From Actinoplanes sp. TBRC 11911 (lineage in GTDB: Bacteria > Actinomycetota > Actinomycetes > Mycobacteriales > Micromonosporaceae): a stretch of 64,000 bases of DNA. The DNA lies in assembly GCF_012933445.1 (NCBI RefSeq), contig NZ_JABBNC010000037.1, forward strand, positions 41,822 to 105,821. Direction: 5' to 3'. A program made the position numbers and the translations under genes. The notes beneath the pieces are model-generated. The model had not been told where the DNA came from, ran no database searches, and was given only the letters and a program-made list of their open reading frames with translations. This document shows positions 16,501 through 24,001 of this stretch, piece after piece (positions within the stretch are counted from its first letter, which is position 1; every line of letters starts with the position of its first letter).

Positions 16501-16909
16501 CGGCCACCGCGTGCTGGGCGTCGGCCGCCGCGGACAGCACCCGGGGGTCGCTCACCTTGTCGGCGACCAGATCCGCGTCGACCCGGCCGTTGCGCAGGTC
16601 GGCGTTGAGCACGTGCGCGCGCAGCCAGCCGGTGCGGCCGAAGATGTCGAACGAGGTGAGCACGATGCCCGGCGCCACGGGTACGTCCACCCGGGACGAT
16701 TCGACCGATTCCCCCGGTACGGTCGTCTGGTATTTCGGTACGACAAAGCGGAAATCATCCGGCCGGTCCGGGAGTTTTCCGCCGGCCGGTCCGGTCTTAT
16801 CGGGCGAATGCTCCGGTGCCGCGATCGCGGCCGATCCCGTTGTCGCCAGCCCGGCGGCGGCCACCGCGCCAACTATCAGCCCGCGGCGCGTTATGTAGTT
16901 TTCGGTCAT
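13490..16909 (-). CDS. secreted phosphodiester glycosidase - metallophosphatase - Ig-like fusion
   Basis: 1139 residues. The N-terminus is Tat-like (TRRGLIVG followed by a hydrophobic stretch to about residue 32). Residues about 80-420 match the phosphodiester glycosidase/NAGPA family (PF09992): VNGDFFD, ALGSNSVIVRGG, TAIGWLDGG, LMLDGGGSTDIV-like segment DAFMLDGGGSTD, and ERVIPSGVGLF. Residues about 420-600 form Ig/Big-type strands, about 610-760 a carbohydrate-binding-like beta domain. Residues about 775-1030 are a calcineurin-like phosphoesterase with all metal motifs: LSDIH, GDFVDD, GNHE, CHHPAH and GHVH. The end is another Ig-like (BIG2) module. Combined, the protein probably cleaves sugar-phosphodiester bonds outside the cell and dephosphorylates the product. 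An MFS gene lies 49 bp upstream on the same strand. Confidence 0.88.
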   Translation of the reverse strand: MTENYITRRGLIVGAVAAAGLATTGSAAIAAPEHSPDKTGPAGGKLPDRPDDFRFVVPKYQTTVPGESVESSRVDVPVAPGIVLTSFDIFGRTGWLRAHVLNADLRNGRVDADLVADKVSDPRVLSAAADAQHAVAAVNGDFFDITETFAAEGPEIQDGHPRKGTNASTLVPSIGADRVARLADLLIEGTVTIGGKPSPLAALNSESVPANGIDVFTTLWGHGDRTLIQDAGPYTELVVANGKVTAVNAQITTTVVPDGGLVVLGRGTAAAQLAGTKVGDQVTVSFQPRSDSPVPVHMALGSNSVIVRGGVAIDFPPDTANDAPKPRTAIGWLDGGHRLLLVAVDGAATFSAGLSYDEMAKLLVRLGATDAFMLDGGGSTDIVARRHGDAGVSVVNTPSDGSERVIPSGVGLFAKTGSGTLRGLDLRPGADRVISGLSLDVAAAGFDETYAAVPIGHHTVSWSVSPGSLGRTKDNVFRAEQPGAGTLRARAGDATGEIPLRVLGPLQRLEFSERAVTIDPGATASARIVGFDADGFDAPVAPRDVTLAYDHTVIRVTATAGGLTITGGADAGGKAATITATAQGVTAKLPVTVGLVDVSLAEFEPGEKWTALSARGTASVAVVAAADRPGATADNHAVQLTYDFTGQTSTSAAYAVANPPLTLPAGAKKLALWVNGDGKQHWLRAMLTSAGTTNVPFTFALSVDWTGWKRVVGDIPTGFAEPIQLLRVYIAETSQTNKNAGVLEFDGLAAQVGQQPDTTVAPQRDPYVLEQESLGRDRWRFAVLSDIHVSAAAGLDSFPGRQAVKALTQAVASKPDFLLISGDFVDDDNPADFALANGLLADHVPAGLPVYWEPGNHEAGLTSTGGLDAFKAGTGRPTRQVFDHKGTRFILLDSHTGDLRTSDWDQIPALRAELAKAANERSISGVVVSCHHPAHDPTGTGASQISDQLEADLLERWLAAFREESGKPVALITGHVHAASVTRTDGLLEVTLPAVGKAPMASPDQGGFFGWMNVGVDPRPAKVRAGQPSAATRDWLQAESVPLIDAIELSAPATLVAGKTTALGAVGVTTEFGLRFPLRYPATVVYAGSKGVSIGEKHKDTLAVLDPATGEVTAVRPGQITITVTAGGVTAQATITITR

Positions 16910-16958
16910 ACTTCCGGACGCTATTTTTGATGATCAACATCCGGGTTAACGGCGCGTT

Positions 16959-18395
16959 TTATGCGGCGACCGCTTCGGTGCTCTTTGTTTCCTCGCCAAG
17001 GAATTCGTTGGCGGCCCGCGGCAGCAAAGTCGCCATCGCCACCATGAGTACGCCGACGATTACCTGAACCAGGAAAATGCGGTGCACCGCGTGCGTGAGC
17101 GAAAGCGGATCCGGGCTGCCCGAGTTGATCACCGCGTTGGCGATCGCGCCGAACACGGCCACGCCGAGCGAACTGCCCAGCGAGCGCAGGAAGATGTTGT
17201 TCGCGGTCACCACGCCGCGTTCCGCCCAGCTGACGCTGGACTGCGCGGCGATCAGCGTGGGCGACACCGTGAAGCCCATCCCGAAGCCGATGATCAGGCA
17301 GAACAGGGCCACCTCGAGCACCGGCGAGTGCTCGTTGAGCAGCAGCATCAACGCCGTGCCCAGCAGCACCAGCGCCACCCCGAGCAGGGCGGTGAACCGG
17401 AAGCCGTACTTCAGGTAGATCTTGCCGGCCTGGCTGGCGGCGATCGGCCAGCCCATCAGCAGCGGCGCCAGGGCGAAGCCGGCCACCAGCGGACCGGTGC
17501 CGAGCACGTCCTGCACATACGTGGGCACGTACGAGGTCAGGCCCAGCAGGATCGCGCCGACGCCGACCGACAGCAGGCCGCTGGAGATGAGCAGCCGGCG
17601 GCGGAAGACCCAGAGCGGAAGAACCGGCTCGGCCGCGGTGCGCTCCACGAAGGTGAACGCGACCAGCGAGGCCGCGCCCAGCCCCAGCACCACGATGCCG
17701 GCCACCGAGACCCACGCCCACTCCTGCCCGCCCTCGAGGACGCCCAGGATGACCAGGGTGAGGCCGGTGCTGAGCAGCGCCGCGCCGCGGTAGTCGATGT
17801 GCGGCTGCCCGCGGTCGATCCGCTCGTGGAAGCGCCGCAGGATGGTGAAGCCGGCGAGCAGGCACAGCGGGATGTTGATGAAGAAGATGTAGCGCCAGGA
17901 GACGTACTCGCTGAACACGCCGCCGAGCGTGGGGCCGACCACCGACGAGATGCCCCAGACGCTGGCCACGTAGCCCTGGACCTTGGCGCGCTCACGCACC
18001 GTGTAGAGGTCGCCGACCATGGTGATCGTGACCGGCATGATGGCGCCGGCGCCCAGGCCCTGCACGATCCGGAAGATGATCAGCGGCAGCATGCCCCACG
18101 CGACGCCGCACAGGATCGAGCCCAGCAGGAACAGGCCGATGCCGAAGATGATGACCGGCTTGCGGCCGAACAGGTCGCTGAGCTTGCCGTAGATCGGGAC
18201 CGAGACGGCCTGCGCGAGCAGGTAGATCGAGAAGAGCCACGGGAAGAGCGAGAACCCGCCGATGTCCTTGACGATCGAGGGGACCGCGGTCGCGATGATC
18301 GTCGAATCGATCGCGACGAGCCCGGTCGCCAGCATGATCGCGCCCAGGATCGGCCCGCGTTCCGAACGGAGCCCGATGCCGTTGTTTGCCGCCAC
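16959..18395 (-). CDS. MFS drug exporter, EmrB/QacA type
   Basis: 478 residues from GTG 18395. About fourteen membrane helices, helix 1 with AIDSTIIATAVPSIVKDIG (DHA2 signature), loop GKLSDLFGRKPVI, and GISSVVGPTLGGVF in helix 5 (antiporter motif C). A proton-coupled drug or metabolite exporter. It precedes the large secreted glycosidase by 49 bp on the same strand, so the two may share a transcript. It is divergent from the histidine kinase at 18523. A short palindrome (18416-18428) just upstream is a candidate operator. Confidence 0.93.
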   Translation of the reverse strand: MAANNGIGLRSERGPILGAIMLATGLVAIDSTIIATAVPSIVKDIGGFSLFPWLFSIYLLAQAVSVPIYGKLSDLFGRKPVIIFGIGLFLLGSILCGVAWGMLPLIIFRIVQGLGAGAIMPVTITMVGDLYTVRERAKVQGYVASVWGISSVVGPTLGGVFSEYVSWRYIFFINIPLCLLAGFTILRRFHERIDRGQPHIDYRGAALLSTGLTLVILGVLEGGQEWAWVSVAGIVVLGLGAASLVAFTFVERTAAEPVLPLWVFRRRLLISSGLLSVGVGAILLGLTSYVPTYVQDVLGTGPLVAGFALAPLLMGWPIAASQAGKIYLKYGFRFTALLGVALVLLGTALMLLLNEHSPVLEVALFCLIIGFGMGFTVSPTLIAAQSSVSWAERGVVTANNIFLRSLGSSLGVAVFGAIANAVINSGSPDPLSLTHAVHRIFLVQVIVGVLMVAMATLLPRAANEFLGEETKSTEAVAA

Positions 18396-18415
18396 TTCTA
18401 ATGCTTAGCGCATCA

Positions 18416-18428
18416 AAGGTCAGACCTT
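18416..18428. promoter_or_regulatory. short palindrome upstream of the MFS gene
   Basis: AAGGT-CAG-ACCTT, perfect 5-bp arms, 20 bp upstream of the GTG start of the leftward exporter and within the divergent region shared with the histidine kinase. Plausible operator, no dedicated regulator nearby. Confidence 0.35.
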
Positions 18429-18522
18429 AAGGCTTCGTCGGCAGCGTCACCTCGCGTCACTCGGGAGAGACGTTCCAGGGCGAACCCAGATATCCCGTTA
18501 TATCCGTATTTATACTTGTCAT

Positions 18523-20466
18523 GTGACATGCGTGGTCGTTGCGGAGGACAACCTTGATCATCAACGTGTGATCGCCGAGGTGATACGCCGCCTGGGCCAT
18601 GACGTGGTGGTCGCCTCGGACGGGCGGGACGCCCTCGCCGCCGTCCGGGAGCATCGGCCGCGCCTGGTCGTCGCCGACATCGACATGCCGCACCTGGACG
18701 GCTTCGAGCTCTGCCGCGCCGTCCGGGAGGACCCGGCCCTCTCCGGCACCCCGGTCGTCCTGGTCACGGCGTACCTGCTGCCCGGCGACCCACGGCTGGC
18801 CGCGACCGGCGCCCGCGCGGTGATCGGCAAGCCGTTCAGCGTGCCCGAGCTCTCCGCGGCTTTGCGCGCCCAGCTGGAGGCGCTCGACACGCCGCCGGTG
18901 CCGGCCGACGGCGCCTTCATCGAAGCCCTGCTGAACAGCCTCGACTCCGGGGTGGCCGCCTGCGACGCGTCCGGGCGCCTGGTGGTGGTCAACAGCGCGC
19001 TGCGCGACTACATCGAGGAGGGCGCCCACCTGGACGTGCTGCCCGGCATGTTCGGGCTGCAGCACCACGACGGGACGCCGATGCGGGCGGACGAGATGCC
19101 GCTGGCCCGCGCGCTCGCCGGCGAGGAGGTGAACCAGGCCGAACTGCTCGGGCACGACGGCGAGGGCCGGCAACGCTGGTACGCCGCGAACGCCCGGCCC
19201 ATCCGCGCCGGGAACGGCCCGGTGACCGGGGCCGTGGTGGTCTTCCACGACAACACCAACGTGCACCGCAGCCGCCAGTACCAGGAATGCAAGGCCGCCG
19301 TGCTCAAGGTGCTCGCCGAGGACTCGCACGCGCCCAAGCTCGCCGACCGCATCCTCGACGCGATCGGCCACACGCTGGGCTGGCCGCACCTGCGGCTCTG
19401 GCTTGCCGACGAGGTCACCGACCTGCTGCGCCCGGCCGGCATCTACACCGCGGCGCACGAACGGCCCCTGCCCATCCCGGCGAGCATGACCCGCGGCCAG
19501 GGCCTCGCCGGCACCTGCTGGGACCGCGGCGAGATGATCTGGGTGCCGGACGTGCACGCCCCCGACTCCCCGGTCCTCCCCAAGATCACCGCCGATCTCG
19601 ACTTCGCGGCCGCCGGGGCGGTGCCGGTCCGCAGCGGTCACCAGGTGGTCGGCGTGCTGACCTTTTTCACGTACGCCCGTCAGGAGCCGGACCCCGCGCT
19701 CGGGCTGCTGCTGACCGGGATCGCCGGGCTGATCGGCGCGTTCCTCGAACACCGCCGCGCCGAGGTGCTGGCGATGCACCTGGCGGTCGCGACCGACGAG
19801 TACATCGCCCTGGTCGGGCACGAGCTGCGCACCCCGCTGACCTCGATCGGCGCGTACGTGGACCTGATGGCCGAGTTCGCCGACGACACCCCGCTCGGCG
19901 AGGTCCGCGACCTGCTCGACGTGGTGCAGCGCAACAACCTGCGGCTGCGCGACCTGGTGGAACGGCTGCTCGACCTGGCCGGCCTGGAATCCGGGCAGGC
20001 CGTGCTCGCGGTCGCCTCGGTCGACCTCGTCGAGCTGGTGGGCGCCGCGATCGACGCGGTGTCGGCGACGGCGGCCGAGCGCGGCATCAAGCTGGACGCC
20101 ACGATGCCCGGGAAGCTCACCGTGCCCGGCGATCGGGAGCGGCTGCGGCAGGTGACCGACGCGCTGCTCGGCAACGCGGTCAAGTTCAGCCACCCGGACT
20201 CGACGGTGATGGTCACGGTCGCCGAGGACGGGCCGGCGGCGGAACTCACCGTCGCGGACACCGGCGTCGGCATTCCCGCGGCCGAGCAGGTACGCCTGTT
20301 CCGGCGCCTGTATCGCGGCGGCAACGCGCGGCACACCGGCATTCCGGGCGCCGGGCTCGGACTGGCACTGAGCCGGGTCGTGGTGGAACGCCATCACGGC
20401 ACCATCACGCTCGCCTCCGACGAATCCAACGGGACCGCCGTCACCGTCCGGCTCCCGCGCTCCTGA
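18523..20466 (+). CDS. soluble receiver-PAS-GAF histidine kinase
   Basis: 647 residues from GTG 18523, with no membrane helices. Order: a receiver domain (about 1-120; acidic pocket AEDN, phospho-acceptor aspartate in ADIDMPHLDG, conserved lysine in GKPF), a PAS domain (about 130-250), a GAF domain (about 255-410, GQGLAGTCWDRGE), a HisKA dimerisation domain with the phospho-histidine in GHELRTPLTS (about 430), and a HATPase domain with N box LLGNAVKFSHP, G1 box DTGVGIP and G2 box GAGLGLAL. A cytoplasmic signal integrator; the N-terminal receiver suggests it is itself an output or relay point. No separate response regulator gene is adjacent. A preceding ATGTGA overlaps the start. No convincing ribosome site is visible. 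Confidence 0.92.
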   Translation: MTCVVVAEDNLDHQRVIAEVIRRLGHDVVVASDGRDALAAVREHRPRLVVADIDMPHLDGFELCRAVREDPALSGTPVVLVTAYLLPGDPRLAATGARAVIGKPFSVPELSAALRAQLEALDTPPVPADGAFIEALLNSLDSGVAACDASGRLVVVNSALRDYIEEGAHLDVLPGMFGLQHHDGTPMRADEMPLARALAGEEVNQAELLGHDGEGRQRWYAANARPIRAGNGPVTGAVVVFHDNTNVHRSRQYQECKAAVLKVLAEDSHAPKLADRILDAIGHTLGWPHLRLWLADEVTDLLRPAGIYTAAHERPLPIPASMTRGQGLAGTCWDRGEMIWVPDVHAPDSPVLPKITADLDFAAAGAVPVRSGHQVVGVLTFFTYARQEPDPALGLLLTGIAGLIGAFLEHRRAEVLAMHLAVATDEYIALVGHELRTPLTSIGAYVDLMAEFADDTPLGEVRDLLDVVQRNNLRLRDLVERLLDLAGLESGQAVLAVASVDLVELVGAAIDAVSATAAERGIKLDATMPGKLTVPGDRERLRQVTDALLGNAVKFSHPDSTVMVTVAEDGPAAELTVADTGVGIPAAEQVRLFRRLYRGGNARHTGIPGAGLGLALSRVVVERHHGTITLASDESNGTAVTVRLPRS

Positions 20467-20519
20467 ATATCGCGTACGCAAGCAATTGTTTTCCGGTATT
20501 CGGGCGTAACCTCGCGGCC

Positions 20520-21386
20520 ATGCGAAAACCGCCGGCCCGTTACCGCACCACCTTCGCGGACAGTGCCCGCTGGGATTCGGTCGCGCTACGCCCCGGCGAC
20601 ATCATCATTTCGACACCGCAGAAATGCGGCACGACGTGGATGCAGACCATTTGCGCGCTGCTGATATTCCAGTCCCCGGAATTGCCCGCGATGCTGGACG
20701 AATTGTCGATCTGGCCGGATTTCCTGCTCCGCGACGAGGACGACATGGCGGAGGCCCTGGAGGCGCAGCAGACCCGCCGTTTCATGAAGACCCACAGCGC
20801 GCTGGACGGCCTCCCCGACGACGACCGGGTCACCTACATCACGGTCGGGCGCGACCCCCGGGACGCCGGCGTCTCCTACATCAACCACCAGGCCAACCTC
20901 AACATGGCCGCGATGCCCGGCCGCGGCACGTTTCCCGCCCTGCCGGCGCTGCCGCGCGAACGCTTCTGGCGCTGGGCGAACAACCCACCCGAGGCAACCG
21001 GCCTGGCGTCGATGATGCACCACCTGAGCACCGCGTGGGAGGTGCGCGACCGTCCGAACGTGCTGCTCCTGCACTATCAGCAGATGCTCGACGACCTGCC
21101 CGGCACGATGCGCCTGGTGGCCGACCGCCTGGGCATCCAGGTCCCCGCCGCCCGGTGGCCCGGCCTGATCAAGGCCGCGACCTTCAGCGAGATGCGCACC
21201 CACATCGACAACTTGGTCCCCGAGCGCGACATCTGGCTGGACCGCACCCGCTTCTTCCGCAGCGGCACGAGCGGCCAGTGGCGCGCCCTGCTCGACGAGC
21301 CCGACCAGCAGCGTTACCGCGACCGCGTCCGCACCTTGGCCACCCCCGCCCTGATCGACTGGGTCCACCAGGGCCAGCCCCTCTAG
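20520..21386 (+). CDS. PAPS-dependent sulfotransferase (family 1)
   Basis: 288 residues from ATG 20520; the open frame extends far upstream through the kinase gene but that part is out-of-frame overlap. The PAPS 5'-phosphosulfate loop is TPQKCGTTWMQ (residues about 32-42; canonical TxKSGTTW) and the 3'-phosphate site is GRDPRDAGVSYINH. A FMKTHS motif follows the usual K-[ST]-H catalytic context. It transfers sulfate from PAPS to hydroxyl or amine groups of a small molecule. It starts 53 bp after the kinase stop. The acceptor is unknown; no natural-product genes are adjacent. Confidence 0.9.
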   Translation: MRKPPARYRTTFADSARWDSVALRPGDIIISTPQKCGTTWMQTICALLIFQSPELPAMLDELSIWPDFLLRDEDDMAEALEAQQTRRFMKTHSALDGLPDDDRVTYITVGRDPRDAGVSYINHQANLNMAAMPGRGTFPALPALPRERFWRWANNPPEATGLASMMHHLSTAWEVRDRPNVLLLHYQQMLDDLPGTMRLVADRLGIQVPAARWPGLIKAATFSEMRTHIDNLVPERDIWLDRTRFFRSGTSGQWRALLDEPDQQRYRDRVRTLATPALIDWVHQGQPL

Positions 21387-21574
21387 CCCCGCTTCGCCCA
21401 CGCCTCGGCATCGGCGCCGTCCATCTCCGCCCTCGCCGCCGCGAGCTCCGCAGCCGCGAAGACGCCGTGCTCGGCCTGCCAGTCAGCCACCACGCGCCGC
21501 GCCACCCGCCACCGCAGCTCACTCTCACCTGCCACCGAGCCGCGAGCCTCGACCGCCTCATGCGACCGCTCCAC
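21383..21574 (-). pseudogene. possible degraded ribbon-helix-helix antitoxin fragment
   Basis: A 63-codon frame from a GTG at 21574, overlapping the sulfotransferase stop by 4 bp tail-to-tail. The C-terminal half (VVADWQAEHGVFAAAELAAARAEM) reads like the tail of CopG/RHH antitoxins, which end in an AEHG...ELAAARAE helix, and the upstream VEARGSVAG resembles the end of an RHH helix. The usual DNA-binding beta strand is not present and no start with a ribosome site is evident. Seen: the pattern. Inferred: decay of an antitoxin gene. It could also be a chance frame. Confidence 0.3.
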
Positions 21575-21712
21575 GCAGTCACGCCTTACAACGCCATACC
21601 TTATCGAGTAAGTGCTAACCGTGGTGGTAGGCGGTGAGTGACCTGGTCGCGGTGTGCCGGCGGCGCCAGAGCTGAGGCGCTGCGGTGATCCGTTAGCGGC
21701 GGGGCGGTCCCG

Positions 21713-22035
21713 CTATGTGGACACCGCGGTCACATCATGGATTTTTGTGAACCTTGGAGAGTTGCGCCCACATACGAGCCATAACTCTCCAAGGTTCACC
21801 TTCGGCCGGAACAATCCGCCGGGCGAAAGCCGCGTTACATGACAAAAATATTCTCCACAATGGACTTTAGTCTCACATCGCGGACGGTGGGTCCATGATG
21901 CGGGCGCGGGTCTCAGCAGGCGGTCGCCCGTCTCACGGAATGGAAGCACCGCGCGGCCGCGCGCCGGGCCCGCCTGTCCGGCGGCCGGGCCGATTCAACA
22001 AATCTCGGGAAATGTCGGATATGCGAGACGGGCGG
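21713..22035 (+). repeat. dispersed hairpin repeat, copy A
   Basis: About 230 bp (21713-21944), with weaker similarity to about 22035, matches a second copy at 44901-45224 in the same orientation. The core 21743-21797 (55 bp) is identical in both copies, while flanks have diverged by about a third. Inside the core is a hairpin: arms 21747-21763 and 21783-21799 (17 bp, perfect here) around a 19-nt loop. Frames of about 60-80 codons exist on both strands but are by-products of the palindrome. No transposase is near. Looks like a non-autonomous palindromic element or a conserved structured RNA. It occupies most of a 600-bp gene-free stretch. Confidence 0.8.
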
Positions 22036-22057
22036 CGGGGACTGGCGGACGGACGGC

Positions 22058-22110
22058 GATCAGATCGCTGATCACCTACGGCCACTGATTCGCCTACGGC
22101 CACTGATTCG
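22058..22110. repeat. inverted repeat followed by an 18-bp direct repeat
   Basis: 22058-22073 is a perfect inverted repeat, GATCAG-ATCG-CTGATC. Immediately after, CCTACGGCCACTGATTCG occurs twice head-to-tail at 22075-22092 and 22093-22110. The pair lies in the gene-free stretch 80 bp upstream of the YcxB-like frame. Confidence 0.7.
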
Positions 22111-22189
22111 GCTTAGGACTTACGGATCTCCGCACTGGCGAGCCTTGCCCCTGGTCCGTTCTCGATCAGCACGATCACCGTGGTGGGGC

Positions 22190-22423
22190 ATGACCCGGGC
22201 CTACCGAGTCGATCGAACCGGCATCACGATCACCGCCGGCTTCTCGACCGTGACGACACCATGGTCCGCGGTGACGGGCGTCCAACGCCGGCGCGGCCAG
22301 ATGATCGTCCACCAGGGTTGGCGAAAGATGCTGGGCATCCCGACCGGCGCGCTGACCGAGCAGGACCAGACGCGTCTCTGGCGTCTCCTGCAATCGCGCG
22401 GCGCGGCGCAGACGGTCGACTAA
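22190..22423 (+). CDS. YcxB-like / PH-like C-terminal domain, probably a remnant
   Basis: 77 residues from ATG 22190 (GTGGGGC upstream). The pattern YRVDRTGITITAGFSTVTTP, then WSAVTGVQ, then IPTGALTEQDQTRLWRLLQ is that of the soluble C-terminal beta domain of YcxB-like proteins, which normally run 150-170 residues with two N-terminal membrane helices. Those helices are absent here and the upstream DNA is repetitive, so this may be a 5'-truncated gene. Convergent with the PucR gene, 5 bp apart. Confidence 0.5.
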   Translation: MTRAYRVDRTGITITAGFSTVTTPWSAVTGVQRRRGQMIVHQGWRKMLGIPTGALTEQDQTRLWRLLQSRGAAQTVD

Positions 22424-22428
22424 AGATG

Positions 22429-23892
22429 TCATCCGTCCAGGCGGGCGGCGGCCACCGCCAGCCACAGCTGGACGCGGTCGGCGGTGCGGCTCAGGGAGCG
22501 CCCGGTCAGCCTCTCGATCTGCTCGACCCGATAGCGGACCGTGTTGCGGTGCACGATCAACCGGTCCGCCACCGCCGCCACCGAGCCGTCCGCGTCCAGA
22601 TAGGCCCGTAGCGTCGCCACCAGCGAACCCGCGTGCGCGGCGTCGAACTCGCAGAGCGGACGCAGCAGATCCCGGGCCAGGTCGCGCAACGGCACGTCGT
22701 CGCTGGCCAGCAGCAGACCCGACAGGCTCATCTGCTCGCGGTCGTTCACCCCCGGGCCGCGGCTCATCGCCTCGTACGCCTCGTAATAGCTCCACCGCAA
22801 CCCGGTCATCCCGGCGTACCAGCCGCCCACCCCGACCCGCACGTCGCTGCCCAGCCGCGCCAGGTACGCCTCCAGCAACCGGGCCGCCTCACGCGCCGAC
22901 TGACCCGGCTCCAGCACCGCGATCAGGCAGTCCTCCAGCAGCGCCGTCGTCGCGCCGGACAGCGGCGGGCTCGTCACCAGGCGCTTGCGCAGGTCGGCCG
23001 CCTCGACCGTCGCGACCAGCAGCGCGTGCTCGTCCTCGTCGCGGATCCCGAACGGGGACAGCCGCCGCGAGGCCTCGGGCGCGCCGATCGTGCCGCGCAC
23101 CAGATCCTCCAGGACCTGCCCGGCCAGCCGGCGCTGACCGGCGAGCTCCGCCTGCCGCCGCGCCATCTCCAAACCGACCAGCGACACCGCGTACGGCAGG
23201 ACGTCGGCCGACGAGCGCGGCTGGCGGCAGCAGAGGTACGCCACCACGACGTCCTCCACGCACACCGGCACACACACCGGGATCGCCGCGGGTGACCGAT
23301 GCCGCGCGGCGAACAGGATCTGCTCGACCGGCCACGCGGCCCGAGACGGTGCCGTCGCGAGCACCTGTCCGTACACCGAGAGCACCATGGCCGGCGCCCC
23401 GACGATCTGGTGCAGGGCGGTGACCAGCGCACCGAGCCCCTGCCCGGACAGCAGCGCCCGGGCCAGCGTGTCGTGCTCGTCCAGCAGGTCCGCGAACCGG
23501 CCGTACTGCTCCTCCAGCACCCGGTCCGCGACGAAACGGTCGACCGCGATGAACGGCGTCTCGTACGGGATCTCCAGAACCGGAAGGCGCCGAGCGCGGG
23601 CCTCGTCGAGGGTCTCCGGCGGGATGCGGGCGTGGCTCAGCCCGGTGCCGAAGCCGAGCCCGGCCACGCCGGAGGACGCGACCCGGGACACGAAGTCGCG
23701 CTGCGCGGACGGGCAGGTCTGGCTCAGCCCGGTGGTCAGCACCAGCTCGCCGCCGCTGAGGAACGGACGCGGATCGGCCAGCTCGGTGACCGCGCACCAG
23801 CGCACCGGCTGCTGCAGCGCGGCCGGGTCGCCGTCGGCCAGGCGCAGGCTCAGATCCGGATCGGCGAGCACGTCGGCCAATCGCAGCGTCAT
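22429..23892 (-). CDS. PucR-family transcriptional regulator
   Basis: 487 residues from ATG 23892; an open extension upstream into the ABC operon region is not coding. N-terminal purine-catabolism regulator domain (about 1-120: MTLRLADVLADPDL, then GGELVLTTGLS), a GGDEF-like central domain and a C-terminal PucR helix-turn-helix (about 428-485: VAAVADRLIVHRNTVRYRVE). Such regulators often control adjacent nitrogen-compound catabolism. The gene is divergent from the aldehyde-dehydrogenase-like/polyamine ABC operon, with 109 bp between starts, so it most probably activates that operon. No palindrome stands out in the interval. Confidence 0.9.
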   Translation of the reverse strand: MTLRLADVLADPDLSLRLADGDPAALQQPVRWCAVTELADPRPFLSGGELVLTTGLSQTCPSAQRDFVSRVASSGVAGLGFGTGLSHARIPPETLDEARARRLPVLEIPYETPFIAVDRFVADRVLEEQYGRFADLLDEHDTLARALLSGQGLGALVTALHQIVGAPAMVLSVYGQVLATAPSRAAWPVEQILFAARHRSPAAIPVCVPVCVEDVVVAYLCCRQPRSSADVLPYAVSLVGLEMARRQAELAGQRRLAGQVLEDLVRGTIGAPEASRRLSPFGIRDEDEHALLVATVEAADLRKRLVTSPPLSGATTALLEDCLIAVLEPGQSAREAARLLEAYLARLGSDVRVGVGGWYAGMTGLRWSYYEAYEAMSRGPGVNDREQMSLSGLLLASDDVPLRDLARDLLRPLCEFDAAHAGSLVATLRAYLDADGSVAAVADRLIVHRNTVRYRVEQIERLTGRSLSRTADRVQLWLAVAAARLDG

Positions 23893-24001
23893 CCACGGAC
23901 TGTACGGCGGCACAACGCACCAGCGTAAGTACTGTGCATCCATCCATTTACCTCGATCAAGGAAGCGATCTACCGTGACGGCAACACCGGGAGGCCACGT
24001 G

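Noticed and set aside
13616..16930. 1100-codon frame opposite the glycosidase gene
   Set aside because: Antisense shadow of a high-GC gene: Arg/Gly/Val-rich, no domain; the minus-strand protein has complete enzyme motifs.
19287..20519. N-terminal extension of the sulfotransferase into the kinase gene
   Set aside because: Same open frame but out of frame with the kinase, with no domain; sulfotransferase homology begins at 20520.
21654..21949. Small proteins encoded in the hairpin repeat (on both strands)
   Set aside because: The similar peptides on opposite strands are a by-product of the palindrome; no ribosome sites.
21575..22189. Insertion sequence
   Set aside because: Repeats are present but there is no transposase frame, no terminal inverted repeats bounding a gene, and no target duplication.
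23387..24001. N-terminal extension of the ALDH-like protein
   Set aside because: Antisense to PucR; ribosome site and fold start at 24002.
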